The translations under genes and the position numbers were made by a program. Under the pieces are notes generated by a model. The model searched no databases, was not told the origin of the DNA, and was given only the letters and a program-made list of their open reading frames with translations. A stretch of DNA of 32,008 bases from Polyangiaceae bacterium (GTDB lineage Bacteria > Myxococcota_A > Polyangia > HGW-17 > JALWFW01). Below are positions 6,910-14,569 of this stretch, piece after piece (position 1 is the stretch's first letter; every line of letters starts with the position of its first letter). Location of the stretch: contig JALWFW010000216.1 of assembly GCA_027013865.1 (NCBI GenBank), forward strand, positions 1 through 32,008, given 5' to 3'.

Positions 6910-8616
6910 TTATTTCCCAAAACCGTCTCCTAGCACCATGAGCAATGGGGATGAGAACAGCAGCTCATGAAGTGGGGCAATTTTTTTGTAATCTAAAGGC
7001 TTCACAAGCCTTGTCTGCGGATGGCAGCCGAAGGTCAGATCGGCAGCGTAGCCCCTGCCAGACGGAAGCACGTTCACTTTTAGCACCGTACATCCCTTCC
7101 TGGTGATATACGAAGCCCCTGCCAGAGAAGTCCTCACCGGACTGAAGAGCTGCCCTCCCCATGACATCGGCCCCAATTTGACTCCCCTGCCCCTTATCCT
7201 AACCCTGTATATCAGGGAGCCCGCTGGCATGACTACCGGAAGTCCGGTAACCGTGCGCAAAAGCCATGACGTAGGGATATTGGGAATGAATCCCTCTGCT
7301 GGAGGTACTGCCAGTCTGAAGAGACTACCACTAGTCCACTGTCCCTTCCATGTGCACTGACCTTTCAGGGATACCGAATCCGAAGAAGTAGTGATGCACC
7401 TTCCAGGCACGAGGGAGACCTTACCGTCGAGGGGCCGTCCGGAGACGAGCCACTCGGCACTGGCCTCAACGGAACCGTCTTTACCAAAGGTGTATGAGAT
7501 ACTCACAGACCGGCTGTATGTCTGGGAGTTAGGCGCCTTTTTGGGCCCAGTCGTGGCACTCACCACAGGAAGACCAGCCAGAATACCCGGATACGGGGCA
7601 ATGGTCCCGGACTCGAGGTCGTACACCACCTGGCGCCCCGAAAGCTGGGATATCAGGGCCACATGCGGGTATGCCAGAATAGCCCTGACCGCAAGGGAGG
7701 GGGTACGCGAATACAGCACCACCCTGGAGGGTATGCCCCGTCTGTCGAGGACCGCCTTTGCGGCAAGAGCCTGGGTGAGTGGGTCGATGGCTCTGTACTC
7801 AAGGCCCGTGGCATCACTGCGACGGGGCCACAGTGGGCCCGGAAGATGCCTGAAGGAACCGTCCAGCCACGACAGAACCCTGATGTACGTGTCCTCCGGA
7901 CTCAGTCCTTCACCGGGAACGGGCAGACCCTTCATGTCAGGCACCCGCGCCAGTATGGTGCGCTGCCGGCCAAATGCCCGCTCATCCACCAGATACAGTC
8001 TGGGGCCTGTGAACGTGACCGGCACTTCGAGTCCATGATGGCGTCCGGCCATACCGCGGGTTCCCGCAGGAGGCAGGTTCCTGCATTCGAGGACGTCTCC
8101 GGCGAGTCTGCACCCGGCGGGAAGGTCTACGGGCCAGGCCTTCACTCTGCTGAACCTTATCCTGAGATGGCGCACGGGACGCGGATCAGTCAGGGGAATC
8201 ATGACCCCGCCACCGGAAGGGGTGGACCTGTACTTCATGCGCCATCTCGTGTGGGTGACCGACCCCCTGCTGCCGGGAACCAGGCCCACGTGACTCACCA
8301 CCGTGACCCGCCAGGCGGTTCCCATGGGCTCGCGTCTCAAATCCCGCGGAGTAACGACGTTTATCGCACGCTGTGGGGTCTTCACCACACGGCCGTCAGG
8401 GGTCCTGGTCCAGGCCTCCAGTACACTGAATGAGGACTCGCGGCTGTTCCATTCATAACGGCGATCTGCGTACATATCGAAGGACGATGGCGTCCTGAGG
8501 ATCTCATCCTCCACACACTGCACCATCCACTGCGGACCACCGGTGACCGTACACTGCCGCGAGATCACCTCACTGTCAGGAGCAGCCAGAACTGCCAGAA
8601 GCATCACATGAAACAT
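6910..8616 (-). CDS. DUF3857-domain secreted protein with degenerate transglutaminase-like domain
   Basis: 568 residues. The ATG at 8616 has GGAGGT 7 nt upstream; a GTG at 8646 would give a longer form without such support. The first ~16 residues form a short signal peptide (FHVMLLAVLAAP), so the protein is probably exported. Residues ~35-190 follow the DUF3857 pattern, a beta-rich domain usually found before a transglutaminase core. The region at ~270-345 looks like that core: RRGIPSRVVL, a His in YPHVALIS and an Asp in VYDLES sit where the catalytic His and Asp belong. At the place where the nucleophile motif (G-D-C-x-D-K-A type) should be, the text is AIDPLTQA, with no Cys. It probably has no transglutaminase or protease activity. 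The C-terminal ~200 residues are beta-rich and unassigned. It stands alone, followed on the same strand by the candidate RNA. Confidence 0.75.
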   Translation of the reverse strand: MFHVMLLAVLAAPDSEVISRQCTVTGGPQWMVQCVEDEILRTPSSFDMYADRRYEWNSRESSFSVLEAWTRTPDGRVVKTPQRAINVVTPRDLRREPMGTAWRVTVVSHVGLVPGSRGSVTHTRWRMKYRSTPSGGGVMIPLTDPRPVRHLRIRFSRVKAWPVDLPAGCRLAGDVLECRNLPPAGTRGMAGRHHGLEVPVTFTGPRLYLVDERAFGRQRTILARVPDMKGLPVPGEGLSPEDTYIRVLSWLDGSFRHLPGPLWPRRSDATGLEYRAIDPLTQALAAKAVLDRRGIPSRVVLYSRTPSLAVRAILAYPHVALISQLSGRQVVYDLESGTIAPYPGILAGLPVVSATTGPKKAPNSQTYSRSVSISYTFGKDGSVEASAEWLVSGRPLDGKVSLVPGRCITTSSDSVSLKGQCTWKGQWTSGSLFRLAVPPAEGFIPNIPTSWLLRTVTGLPVVMPAGSLIYRVRIRGRGVKLGPMSWGGQLFSPVRTSLAGASYITRKGCTVLKVNVLPSGRGYAADLTFGCHPQTRLVKPLDYKKIAPLHELLFSSPLLMVLGDGFGK

Positions 8617-8648
8617 CGTCCGTACCTCCGGAATCAGCACGCCCACGC

Positions 8649-8668
8649 CTCCCCGGAAAAGCCGGGAG
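8649..8668 (-). other. Stem-loop between tRNA-Lys and the DUF3857 gene
   Basis: CTCCC-GG, loop CTTTT, CC-G-GGGAG forms a 7-bp stem with one bulged G. It lies between the tRNA 3' end and the ribosome binding site of the next gene. It could weaken read-through from the tRNA promoter or mark tRNA 3' processing. There is no U-tract, so a full terminator is doubtful. Confidence 0.3.
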
Positions 8669-8742
8669 CGCCACTGACATGGCGAACACTACGCAAAGTA
8701 GGTAACCTGTGCAACCCCATCTCCAACTGGTTTTGAGTGAAT

Positions 8743-8818
8743 TGGTGAGCCGGGCGGGAATCGAACCCACGACCCACGGATTAAAAGTCCGTTGCTCTAC
8801 CGGCTGAGCTACCGGCCC
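8743..8818 (-). tRNA. tRNA-Lys (anticodon TTT)
   Basis: 76 nt including an encoded CCA (8745-8743). The acceptor stem is GGGCCGG/CCGGCTC with one G-U pair. The D-arm reads AGCTCAGCCGGTAGAGC. The anticodon stem is ACGGA/TCCGT around the loop CTTTTAA (anticodon TTT), and the T-arm is GTGGGTTCGATTCCCGC. All canonical positions are intact. Confidence 0.97.
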
Positions 8819-8830
8819 ACGTGGAGGGCA

Positions 8831-8858
8831 TTTATACACATACTTTTCCACGATGCAA
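8831..8858 (-). promoter_or_regulatory. Sigma70-type promoter for tRNA-Lys
   Basis: On the minus strand TTGCAT (8858-8853), a 16-bp spacer, then TATAAA (8836-8831), 12 bp before the tRNA 5' end. The position and both boxes fit a tRNA promoter. Confidence 0.6.
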
Positions 8859-9015
8859 GGTCAAATTTCATTTTTCCGGACATACGTATGGACTGGCGAT
8901 CCAGCCCCCGTCTTACTGGATCTCAGTCTCTTTCATGCAGGAAAGTTCAGTAATTACAGTAGGTTACAGACCAGGATACACTCAGGATCAGAAAAGCGGT
9001 CATGGCAAGGGTTCA

Positions 9016-11616
9016 TCATTTGCCCACAGTCGAACACTCCACGGGACCGGCAGTGTCTTCACTGTCGGAATAGTCGCACTCCTCGATGGACAGATCCTCG
9101 TTGACGCTGGCCCTGAAGTAGTACTTCGTTCCGGGAACCAGATCGCCCTCATACTGGAAGGAGACGCGCTCCCATCCGCCGGGCAGGATCATGGTCTGGG
9201 TCTGCGTCATTCCAATGTCCTGGGCCGACTGTCCCTCGGGCACGATGAAGAAATGCACCCTAACCCCCGGAGGCACCCCTGCACTACCCTCATTGCGTAC
9301 GGTGGCCACCAGGTTCACGGTGTCGGGACACAGGGCCGCACTCTCGAGGGTGACGGACAGATCAGGCACGGGGAACATCACGCCGCCCTGCACGTTCTGC
9401 CTGAAGTTGTTGTACACCGTCCAGTTCTGGGTCTCCATCTGGGGAACCACCCAGCCGCCGAGGCTGTAGTCGTATTCCACGTTGGTCACGTGGTAGGAGA
9501 ACTGATTCCAGATGGGACGGGTGCGCACCCACATGTCGTAATAGTCACCATATACTCTCACACCCTGTGTGCCCTGTGGAATCTGACATCTCCCACTGGA
9601 GTCACACAGGGCCCGCTCATCAGTGCATGTAGAATCACCGGTATCCGTGGTGGTGCACTCACCTATGTCCTGGCAGTCGAAAAGTGCACAGAATTCGTCT
9701 ATGTCAATCTGGGCCCTGCGCCATGACTCAGGGCAGTGGTCCCGGTTCACTGCCTGATCGTTGTTGCCTATCACTACTATCTCGGCGTTGCCGTCACCAT
9801 CCACGTCGGCTACCAGGGGATACTCGGCATAGGTCCTTGATGAGTTGGGAATGAGTGGCGTCACCACCTCACTCCCCTGACTGCCGTCGTATATGTGCAA
9901 AAAGCACTCATCGTTGTAGAGAACCTCCGCGGCACCGTCCCCCTGGAAGTCAAAGACGCTGGAACCGGTCTCACTGGAACTGAGATCCTGGGTGGGAGCC
10001 TCCCACAGAATGAAGTCCTCACGCCCGGTATCGCAGCGGCCACCGGTGCGTACCGGAGCAGACACGCAGTCCGGATCATATACCACGTATGCCCTGAGCC
10101 CCGCAGTGCTGACCTCAGGAAGACCGTCACCGTCAAAATCAGCTATGGTGGGCGGTCCCCCATGACCACCACCGGGTATCGATATCTCACCATCCACGAG
10201 GGACCCGCCCGGGCCAACCAGTGTCTCGCCGGTCAGAGCCGAATACACATAAATATTGTCATGAATGAACACGATTTCAGGGCCGGCCAGGTCCGGGAAC
10301 AGGTCACCTATGGCTTGAAAAGTCGTTCTGCCGGCACTGGCCCAGTCTGAACGGTCGGCTGTCCACTCCTCGGCTCCTGTTTCGAGATCCTCCGAGAATT
10401 CGGGATCTATGAATTCATAATGGCCGTCACCGTCCACGTCGGCCACCACAGGCTCGCTGGTGGCGCGACTGAAGGAGGCGATGTCCATGTTGGGATCCGA
10501 AATATTCCGACCATCCAGAACATAAGGTCCCACCACGACATCCGGCACACCGTCATGATTCACATCCACGAGCTGTGGGCCACCACCGAAGTTGGTAACT
10601 GACGTCCCGAGATTTCTGATTCCCGAACAGCTCGGGAATGGATTGGACTTACACACCGTGCTCTGGCCATCATTGTCAACGATGACCACATTGCCGTCCC
10701 GCGCCGTATATACAATCTCGAGACCGGGATCGTCGTCAAAGTTGCCGAGAGCCGGAGTGATGCCCCAGAATATCTCGGGAAGATTGGGGGCCGATGCCGA
10801 AGGAATGGTGAAAAGGAGCTGGGGGCCGCCATGTCCATCCCCTGCTCCGCTCAGAACGGCTATTATGTTGGGATTTCCTGAAGGGGTTGCATACAGTGCC
10901 ACCACTATGTCGGGTATGCCATCACCGTTTACATCCCCCACTGAAGGAGCTGCCAGGATATCGTTGTAATCCTGCCCGTTGTAGGTCACTCCGGACCAGT
11001 ACCATTCCAGGACCGGCCTGATTTCGGCGAAATGGGGCTGACCCTCACACACGTCCCCTGAAGGCATGGGCAGGCAGCGCGAGATGGTGTCCTCACAGTA
11101 CCACCCTTCAGGACAGTCGAATATGTTGGAACACTGGTCACCGGGAGTCACGCACTGATCCTCCAGGCACACCTGCCCCTCCTCGCAGCACGTGTCCAGG
11201 TTCTCACCGCACAGAAGCGAACGGTCGCCACAGTCCTTCACGCACTGTATGCCGTCCAGACATATCTCCCCTTCAGCACAGCAGTCATGGAGGTTCTCAC
11301 CGCACCTGACGTTTTCGCATACGGGCAGACACTCATTGTAGACGCATTCCTCATCGTTAGAGCAACACTCCATTCCGCACCGTTCCGTGTCGCATTTCGG
11401 CATACACTGAGTGCCGACACATTCCTCGTCATCGGAACAGCAGTCATTGCCGCACATCTTGTCTATCGGACACTGAACGTTGTTTTCACTGTTGTTGGCG
11501 TTGTTGGTATTATTGCTGTTGTTCTGAGAACCTCCAGCGCCGCTCTCAGCCTCACATGCGTACATGAACACCGCTGCCACTGCCAGAATCAGGAATCTGA
11601 TATTTCTGAAGGACAT
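9016..11616 (-). CDS. FG-GAP repeat lipoprotein with Cys-rich repeats and C-terminal CARDB-like domain
   Basis: 866 residues, start ATG at 11616 with AAGGAGG close upstream. A signal peptide ends in VFMYAC, and the mature protein starts C-EAESG, followed by an Asn-rich linker. Next come four tandem disulfide-rich units of the form C-G...C-C-x3-E-x-C...C (about residues 45-165). The middle ~450 residues hold at least six D-x-D/N-x-D-G-x2-D/E metal-binding loops typical of FG-GAP/VCBS beta-propellers (for example DVNGDGIPD, DVNHDGVPD, DVDGDGNAE). The end (~750-860) looks like a CARDB adhesion domain (PDLSVTLESAALCPDTV, then TVRNEGSAGVPPG). The overall design is a lipid-anchored, calcium-binding, probably surface-exposed protein. 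A role in adhesion is inference. It is preceded by an unknown lipoprotein on the same strand (59-bp gap). Confidence 0.85.
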   Translation of the reverse strand: MSFRNIRFLILAVAAVFMYACEAESGAGGSQNNSNNTNNANNSENNVQCPIDKMCGNDCCSDDEECVGTQCMPKCDTERCGMECCSNDEECVYNECLPVCENVRCGENLHDCCAEGEICLDGIQCVKDCGDRSLLCGENLDTCCEEGQVCLEDQCVTPGDQCSNIFDCPEGWYCEDTISRCLPMPSGDVCEGQPHFAEIRPVLEWYWSGVTYNGQDYNDILAAPSVGDVNGDGIPDIVVALYATPSGNPNIIAVLSGAGDGHGGPQLLFTIPSASAPNLPEIFWGITPALGNFDDDPGLEIVYTARDGNVVIVDNDGQSTVCKSNPFPSCSGIRNLGTSVTNFGGGPQLVDVNHDGVPDVVVGPYVLDGRNISDPNMDIASFSRATSEPVVADVDGDGHYEFIDPEFSEDLETGAEEWTADRSDWASAGRTTFQAIGDLFPDLAGPEIVFIHDNIYVYSALTGETLVGPGGSLVDGEISIPGGGHGGPPTIADFDGDGLPEVSTAGLRAYVVYDPDCVSAPVRTGGRCDTGREDFILWEAPTQDLSSSETGSSVFDFQGDGAAEVLYNDECFLHIYDGSQGSEVVTPLIPNSSRTYAEYPLVADVDGDGNAEIVVIGNNDQAVNRDHCPESWRRAQIDIDEFCALFDCQDIGECTTTDTGDSTCTDERALCDSSGRCQIPQGTQGVRVYGDYYDMWVRTRPIWNQFSYHVTNVEYDYSLGGWVVPQMETQNWTVYNNFRQNVQGGVMFPVPDLSVTLESAALCPDTVNLVATVRNEGSAGVPPGVRVHFFIVPEGQSAQDIGMTQTQTMILPGGWERVSFQYEGDLVPGTKYYFRASVNEDLSIEECDYSDSEDTAGPVECSTVGK

Positions 11617-11675
11617 ACTGCCTCCTTTTTCATACCGGCACATCTCCCAGAGCCGGAAACCTCATGAAAACCAGT

Positions 11676-12845
11676 TCAGTTTACTCCATTTCCGTCAGAT
11701 TGCACGGATGGTGCCGTACTGCCCATGATAATGCAGCGCACCGCCCCTCCGCTTACCGGAAGACTGCCGGTCCCCCATGGTCCTGCTGCATGGGTGAACT
11801 GCCATACAGGATCTTCCGGAACACCGTTAACCGAGATCCTAAAGGACCTGAGTACATTTTTCAGCACACCGGACCAAAAGGTGGTATCTGCCACTCCATC
11901 CATCTTTACCACCACCAGATCCGGAGGGCCCTGTACGATACGGCACGTCGTGGTGCTCCCGGCTCCTTCAGGTATACCGCGAACAGTCCCTCCGTCTGGA
12001 CGACCAGCTCTACCGATGGCAGCCAGAACGCTGCGGCACACGGAAGATGCCTCGGAATGATGAAGTCCATCGAAACGGCGGGCACATATCACCGACGGCT
12101 CATGCTCTGGGAGAACGGGCAACACGATATCGCCACCGTCATGTTCATGTACGGAAGCAAGGGGAATCCACGGAGACGCACACCATTCATGGCCATCACG
12201 TGAATTGGTGACCACGGGAAGTTCAGACCCCGTCCCCTTGGGCACGATATATAGAACCACCAGTGAATCCAGTTTTCTGCGCAGACTATACAGAACCCTC
12301 AAAGCTGGGTAAGGCCCCCACGATTTCGGGAACGAGGCTGGCAAAAACAGGCGTTTTACGAGTTCTAGCGCCATATTCGTCTTTCGGGCACGCCATTTGC
12401 TCAGCAGTTCACCAGATTGCGTGGGACAGACGGGCACAGACATGAATCTTCTCACCGGCTGGGGAAGCGGAACCTTATCGTCCGTCCACGATACCGTAAG
12501 GATTCCCCAACCCATCGCGGTATCAGTCGTGATGGCAAACCTGCCAGAAGTCAGATCCTCCTGCCATGCTCCGTAACCAGCAGGAGTACATGATGCCCTG
12601 TATAAAAGATAGGCTTCGGGGGATACGCCTGCATGTGCAAAGGCACAGGGTGGATACACCATGGTGACGGACCTGGCTGGATAGTGAAGGACATAAGTGC
12701 GCGCAGTCTGGGCGGATATCCTGGTATTCGGCCTCAGGAGCTCTTTCGTACACGCCTGCACAAGCAGTATACCCGCAAACCAAAACCCCACTGCTGACAA
12801 ATTCGGATATATCCGGGACTTTGAGGGATGCCCCCGGTGGTTCAT
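11676..12845 (-). CDS. Lipoprotein of unknown function
   Basis: 389 residues. A charged N-region (NHRGHPSKSR) and hydrophobic stretch lead to the lipobox LVQAC, so it is probably a lipoprotein with Cys ~32 as the anchor. The rest has many Pro, Gly and beta-forming residues and six or so scattered Cys after the signal, suggesting an exported, disulfide-containing fold. I do not recognise a domain. The start at 12845 has only a weak GAG-type ribosome binding site, but the stop of the upstream 89-residue gene is 10 nt before it, so translation may be coupled. The downstream FG-GAP lipoprotein gene is 59 bp away. Confidence 0.7.
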   Translation of the reverse strand: MNHRGHPSKSRIYPNLSAVGFWFAGILLVQACTKELLRPNTRISAQTARTYVLHYPARSVTMVYPPCAFAHAGVSPEAYLLYRASCTPAGYGAWQEDLTSGRFAITTDTAMGWGILTVSWTDDKVPLPQPVRRFMSVPVCPTQSGELLSKWRARKTNMALELVKRLFLPASFPKSWGPYPALRVLYSLRRKLDSLVVLYIVPKGTGSELPVVTNSRDGHEWCASPWIPLASVHEHDGGDIVLPVLPEHEPSVICARRFDGLHHSEASSVCRSVLAAIGRAGRPDGGTVRGIPEGAGSTTTCRIVQGPPDLVVVKMDGVADTTFWSGVLKNVLRSFRISVNGVPEDPVWQFTHAAGPWGTGSLPVSGGAVRCIIMGSTAPSVQSDGNGVN

Positions 12846-12854
12846 GGTACTCTT

Positions 12855-13124
12855 TTATGCCCTCGTGATGAGATCCGTTGCTGCTTCCTGAAGTGATCGG
12901 TAAATCTCGTCACTGACCGTGGCTCCTTCTTCGAGAATCTCCTCGTACAGTTTACTCAGTTCTTTGTAGAGCTTGTACTTGGCCACGAACTCGTCGAAAT
13001 TCATCTTTCTGACAACGTGCTGATTCCAGGTGCCGTATTCTCCGAATTCCTTGGGCCCCACCTCCTTGTCGAAGCGTTCCACGTATTCCTTGAATGCAGT
13101 GATAAGCTCATTGGTGGTAGCCAT
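12855..13124 (-). CDS. Small helical protein of unknown function
   Basis: 89 residues, chosen from the ATG at 13124, which has GGAGG 5 nt upstream. In-frame starts as far as 13220 would add a Cys-rich, unlikely extension. The protein is highly charged (many K, E, D) and almost certainly alpha-helical, with aromatic positions spaced as in a helical bundle (FKEYVERFDKEVG, FVAKYKLYKELSKLYEEI). It has no signal peptide or membrane segment, so it is probably cytoplasmic. It sits between tRNA-Met and an unknown lipoprotein, close enough (10 nt) to be in an operon with the latter. No function can be assigned. Confidence 0.7.
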   Translation of the reverse strand: MATTNELITAFKEYVERFDKEVGPKEFGEYGTWNQHVVRKMNFDEFVAKYKLYKELSKLYEEILEEGATVSDEIYRSLQEAATDLITRA

Positions 13125-13273
13125 GGCAGCCTCCAGTGCTGAACTAGGCATTTTACTGCAATAAAGATGCAATACAAGCTGATAATGACTGTCTCTTTGA
13201 CATGCCAGAGCATTACTCACACAAGAGTCAGCCTTTTGGCACTTCCCCTTTTAACCGTCACTGTATGAAACTT

Positions 13274-13350
13274 TGGTGGCGATGCAGGGACTTGAACCCC
13301 GGACACAGCGGATATGAGCCGCTTGCTCTGACCGACTGAGCTACATCGCC
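13274..13350 (-). tRNA. tRNA-Met (CAT), elongator type
   Basis: 77 nt with encoded CCA (13276-13274). The acceptor stem is GGCGATG/CATCGCC. The D-arm is AGCTCAGTCGGTCAGAGC, the anticodon stem AGCGG/CCGCT with loop CTCATAT (CAT), and the T-arm CGGGGTTCAAGTCCCTG. The anticodon stem lacks the three G-C pairs of initiator tRNA, so it is elongator Met. A lysidine-modified Ile tRNA (also CAT) cannot be fully excluded without comparing identity elements. Confidence 0.93.
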
Positions 13351-13376
13351 ATACCTGCCATCGTGCAGGCGGATGC

Positions 13377-13406
13377 TATATATAATGTTCTGGATGATGT
13401 TGTCAA
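13377..13406 (-). promoter_or_regulatory. Sigma70-type promoter for tRNA-Met
   Basis: On the minus strand a perfect TTGACA (13406-13401) is followed, after 16-18 bp, by TATATA within 13384-13377. It lies about 27 bp upstream of the tRNA and just past the stop of the antiporter gene. Confidence 0.75.
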
Positions 13407-13425
13407 GAATTTTGAATCAGAAAAA

Positions 13426-14394
13426 TCATATACTGACGATTCCCTGAGAGACGGCTATCCAACCCCAGTAAAGTATGTAGCCTGTAAGAAGAAGTACTCC
13501 TTCCGTGCGACTTACCCTGCGACCCCTCCATATCATGGGTACAAGACTCACGGAAAACAACGAAACCACCGCAAGATCGATCATGAGATCCAGGGAAACG
13601 GGCACTTTTATGGGAGATATGGCAGAAGCAGTACCAAGCACGAATAGGATGTTGAACACATTGGAGCCAACCACGTTGCCGAAGGCAATGCCAGACTCCC
13701 CACGCATGGCAGCCACCACCGAGGCAAATAGTTCGGGCAGGGAAGTTCCCAGGGCGACCACGGTAAGACCTATCACCCTGTCAGACAGTCCTATGATATG
13801 ACCCAGTCCCCTGCCGCCATACACCACTAGCTCGGCCCCAGCAGCCAAGGCAGCAGCGCCACCCAGGGTAAGCAGTATGGCCTTCCACGGGGAATCAGGT
13901 ACCTCATCAGGCAGTTCATCCTCAGGCACTACAGCAGGATTTCCGGGAGCCATCTTCACGAGATAGAAGGTGTACATGATGCCCGCCACGGACAGTGCCA
14001 ACCCTTCTCCACGATTGATGACTCCATCCCACAACACCAATATCATCGAAAGTGTGGCCAACAGGAGGACAGGTACATCACGTCTTATGAGTTCCACGGA
14101 CGGCACTGCCGGTGCTATAAGCATGGCTGTACCAAGAATCATGCCCACGTTGGCGATGTTCGAGCCTACTACGTTACCCAGTGCCATGCCCGAAGCCCCG
14201 GATGTACTGGAGATGACACTTACCATGAATTCAGGGAATGACGTACCGTAGGACACGATGGTGAGTCCTATCACGGTACGGGACAGAGAAAATCGCGAAG
14301 CCACGCCAACTCCGCCGGTTACAAGCCAGTCAGCACCTGTGGCAAGGAGATAAAAACCGACCCCAATGGCAGACAGAAACAGGAGAAAATCCAT
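13426..14394 (-). CDS. CaCA-family Na+/Ca2+ (cation) antiporter, YrbG type
   Basis: 322 residues with about ten membrane helices in two inverted halves, typical of bacterial calcium/sodium exchangers. The first alpha-repeat has SYGTSFPEFMVSV and GNVVGSNIANVG. The second has VVALGTSLPELFASVV and GNVVGSNVFNILFVLG. The Glu in each P-E motif and the G-S-N motifs form the ion site. A negatively charged cytoplasmic loop (EDELPDEVPDSP) sits between the halves, as in relatives. The ATG at 14394 has an AAGGTAG just upstream. It probably exports Ca2+ in exchange for Na+ or H+. Several Ca-binding exported proteins lie next to it, though a link is inference. It ends just before the tRNA-Met promoter. Confidence 0.94.
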   Translation of the reverse strand: MDFLLFLSAIGVGFYLLATGADWLVTGGVGVASRFSLSRTVIGLTIVSYGTSFPEFMVSVISSTSGASGMALGNVVGSNIANVGMILGTAMLIAPAVPSVELIRRDVPVLLLATLSMILVLWDGVINRGEGLALSVAGIMYTFYLVKMAPGNPAVVPEDELPDEVPDSPWKAILLTLGGAAALAAGAELVVYGGRGLGHIIGLSDRVIGLTVVALGTSLPELFASVVAAMRGESGIAFGNVVGSNVFNILFVLGTASAISPIKVPVSLDLMIDLAVVSLFSVSLVPMIWRGRRVSRTEGVLLLTGYILYWGWIAVSQGIVSI

Positions 14395-14538
14395 GACTAC
14401 CTTGATACATCAGTTCACCCGGACTTACAAGGTGCCCTTGGGATACAAAGCTCGGATGTGACCCTAGCTATCTTCTGCCCTGCCTTATCGACTGTATGGT
14501 TTCAAAGTTCAAAAATGTAATTGGAGATATGTGGGAAG

Positions 14539-14569
14539 TGACGAGCCGGCTATATAGAAATACTCGTCA
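14539..14569 (-). terminator. Inverted repeat over the stop codon of the MopE-like lipoprotein gene
   Basis: TGACGAG 14539-14545 pairs perfectly with CTCGTCA 14563-14569 (7 bp, 17-nt loop), and the right arm includes the TGA stop codon. It is placed where the three-gene operon should end, but no T-tract follows on the minus strand, so intrinsic termination is doubtful. Confidence 0.3.

Noticed and set aside
8653-8851. Minus-strand reading frame through the tRNA-Lys gene
   Set aside because: It reads straight through the complete tRNA; the tRNA is certain and the protein text is its translation.
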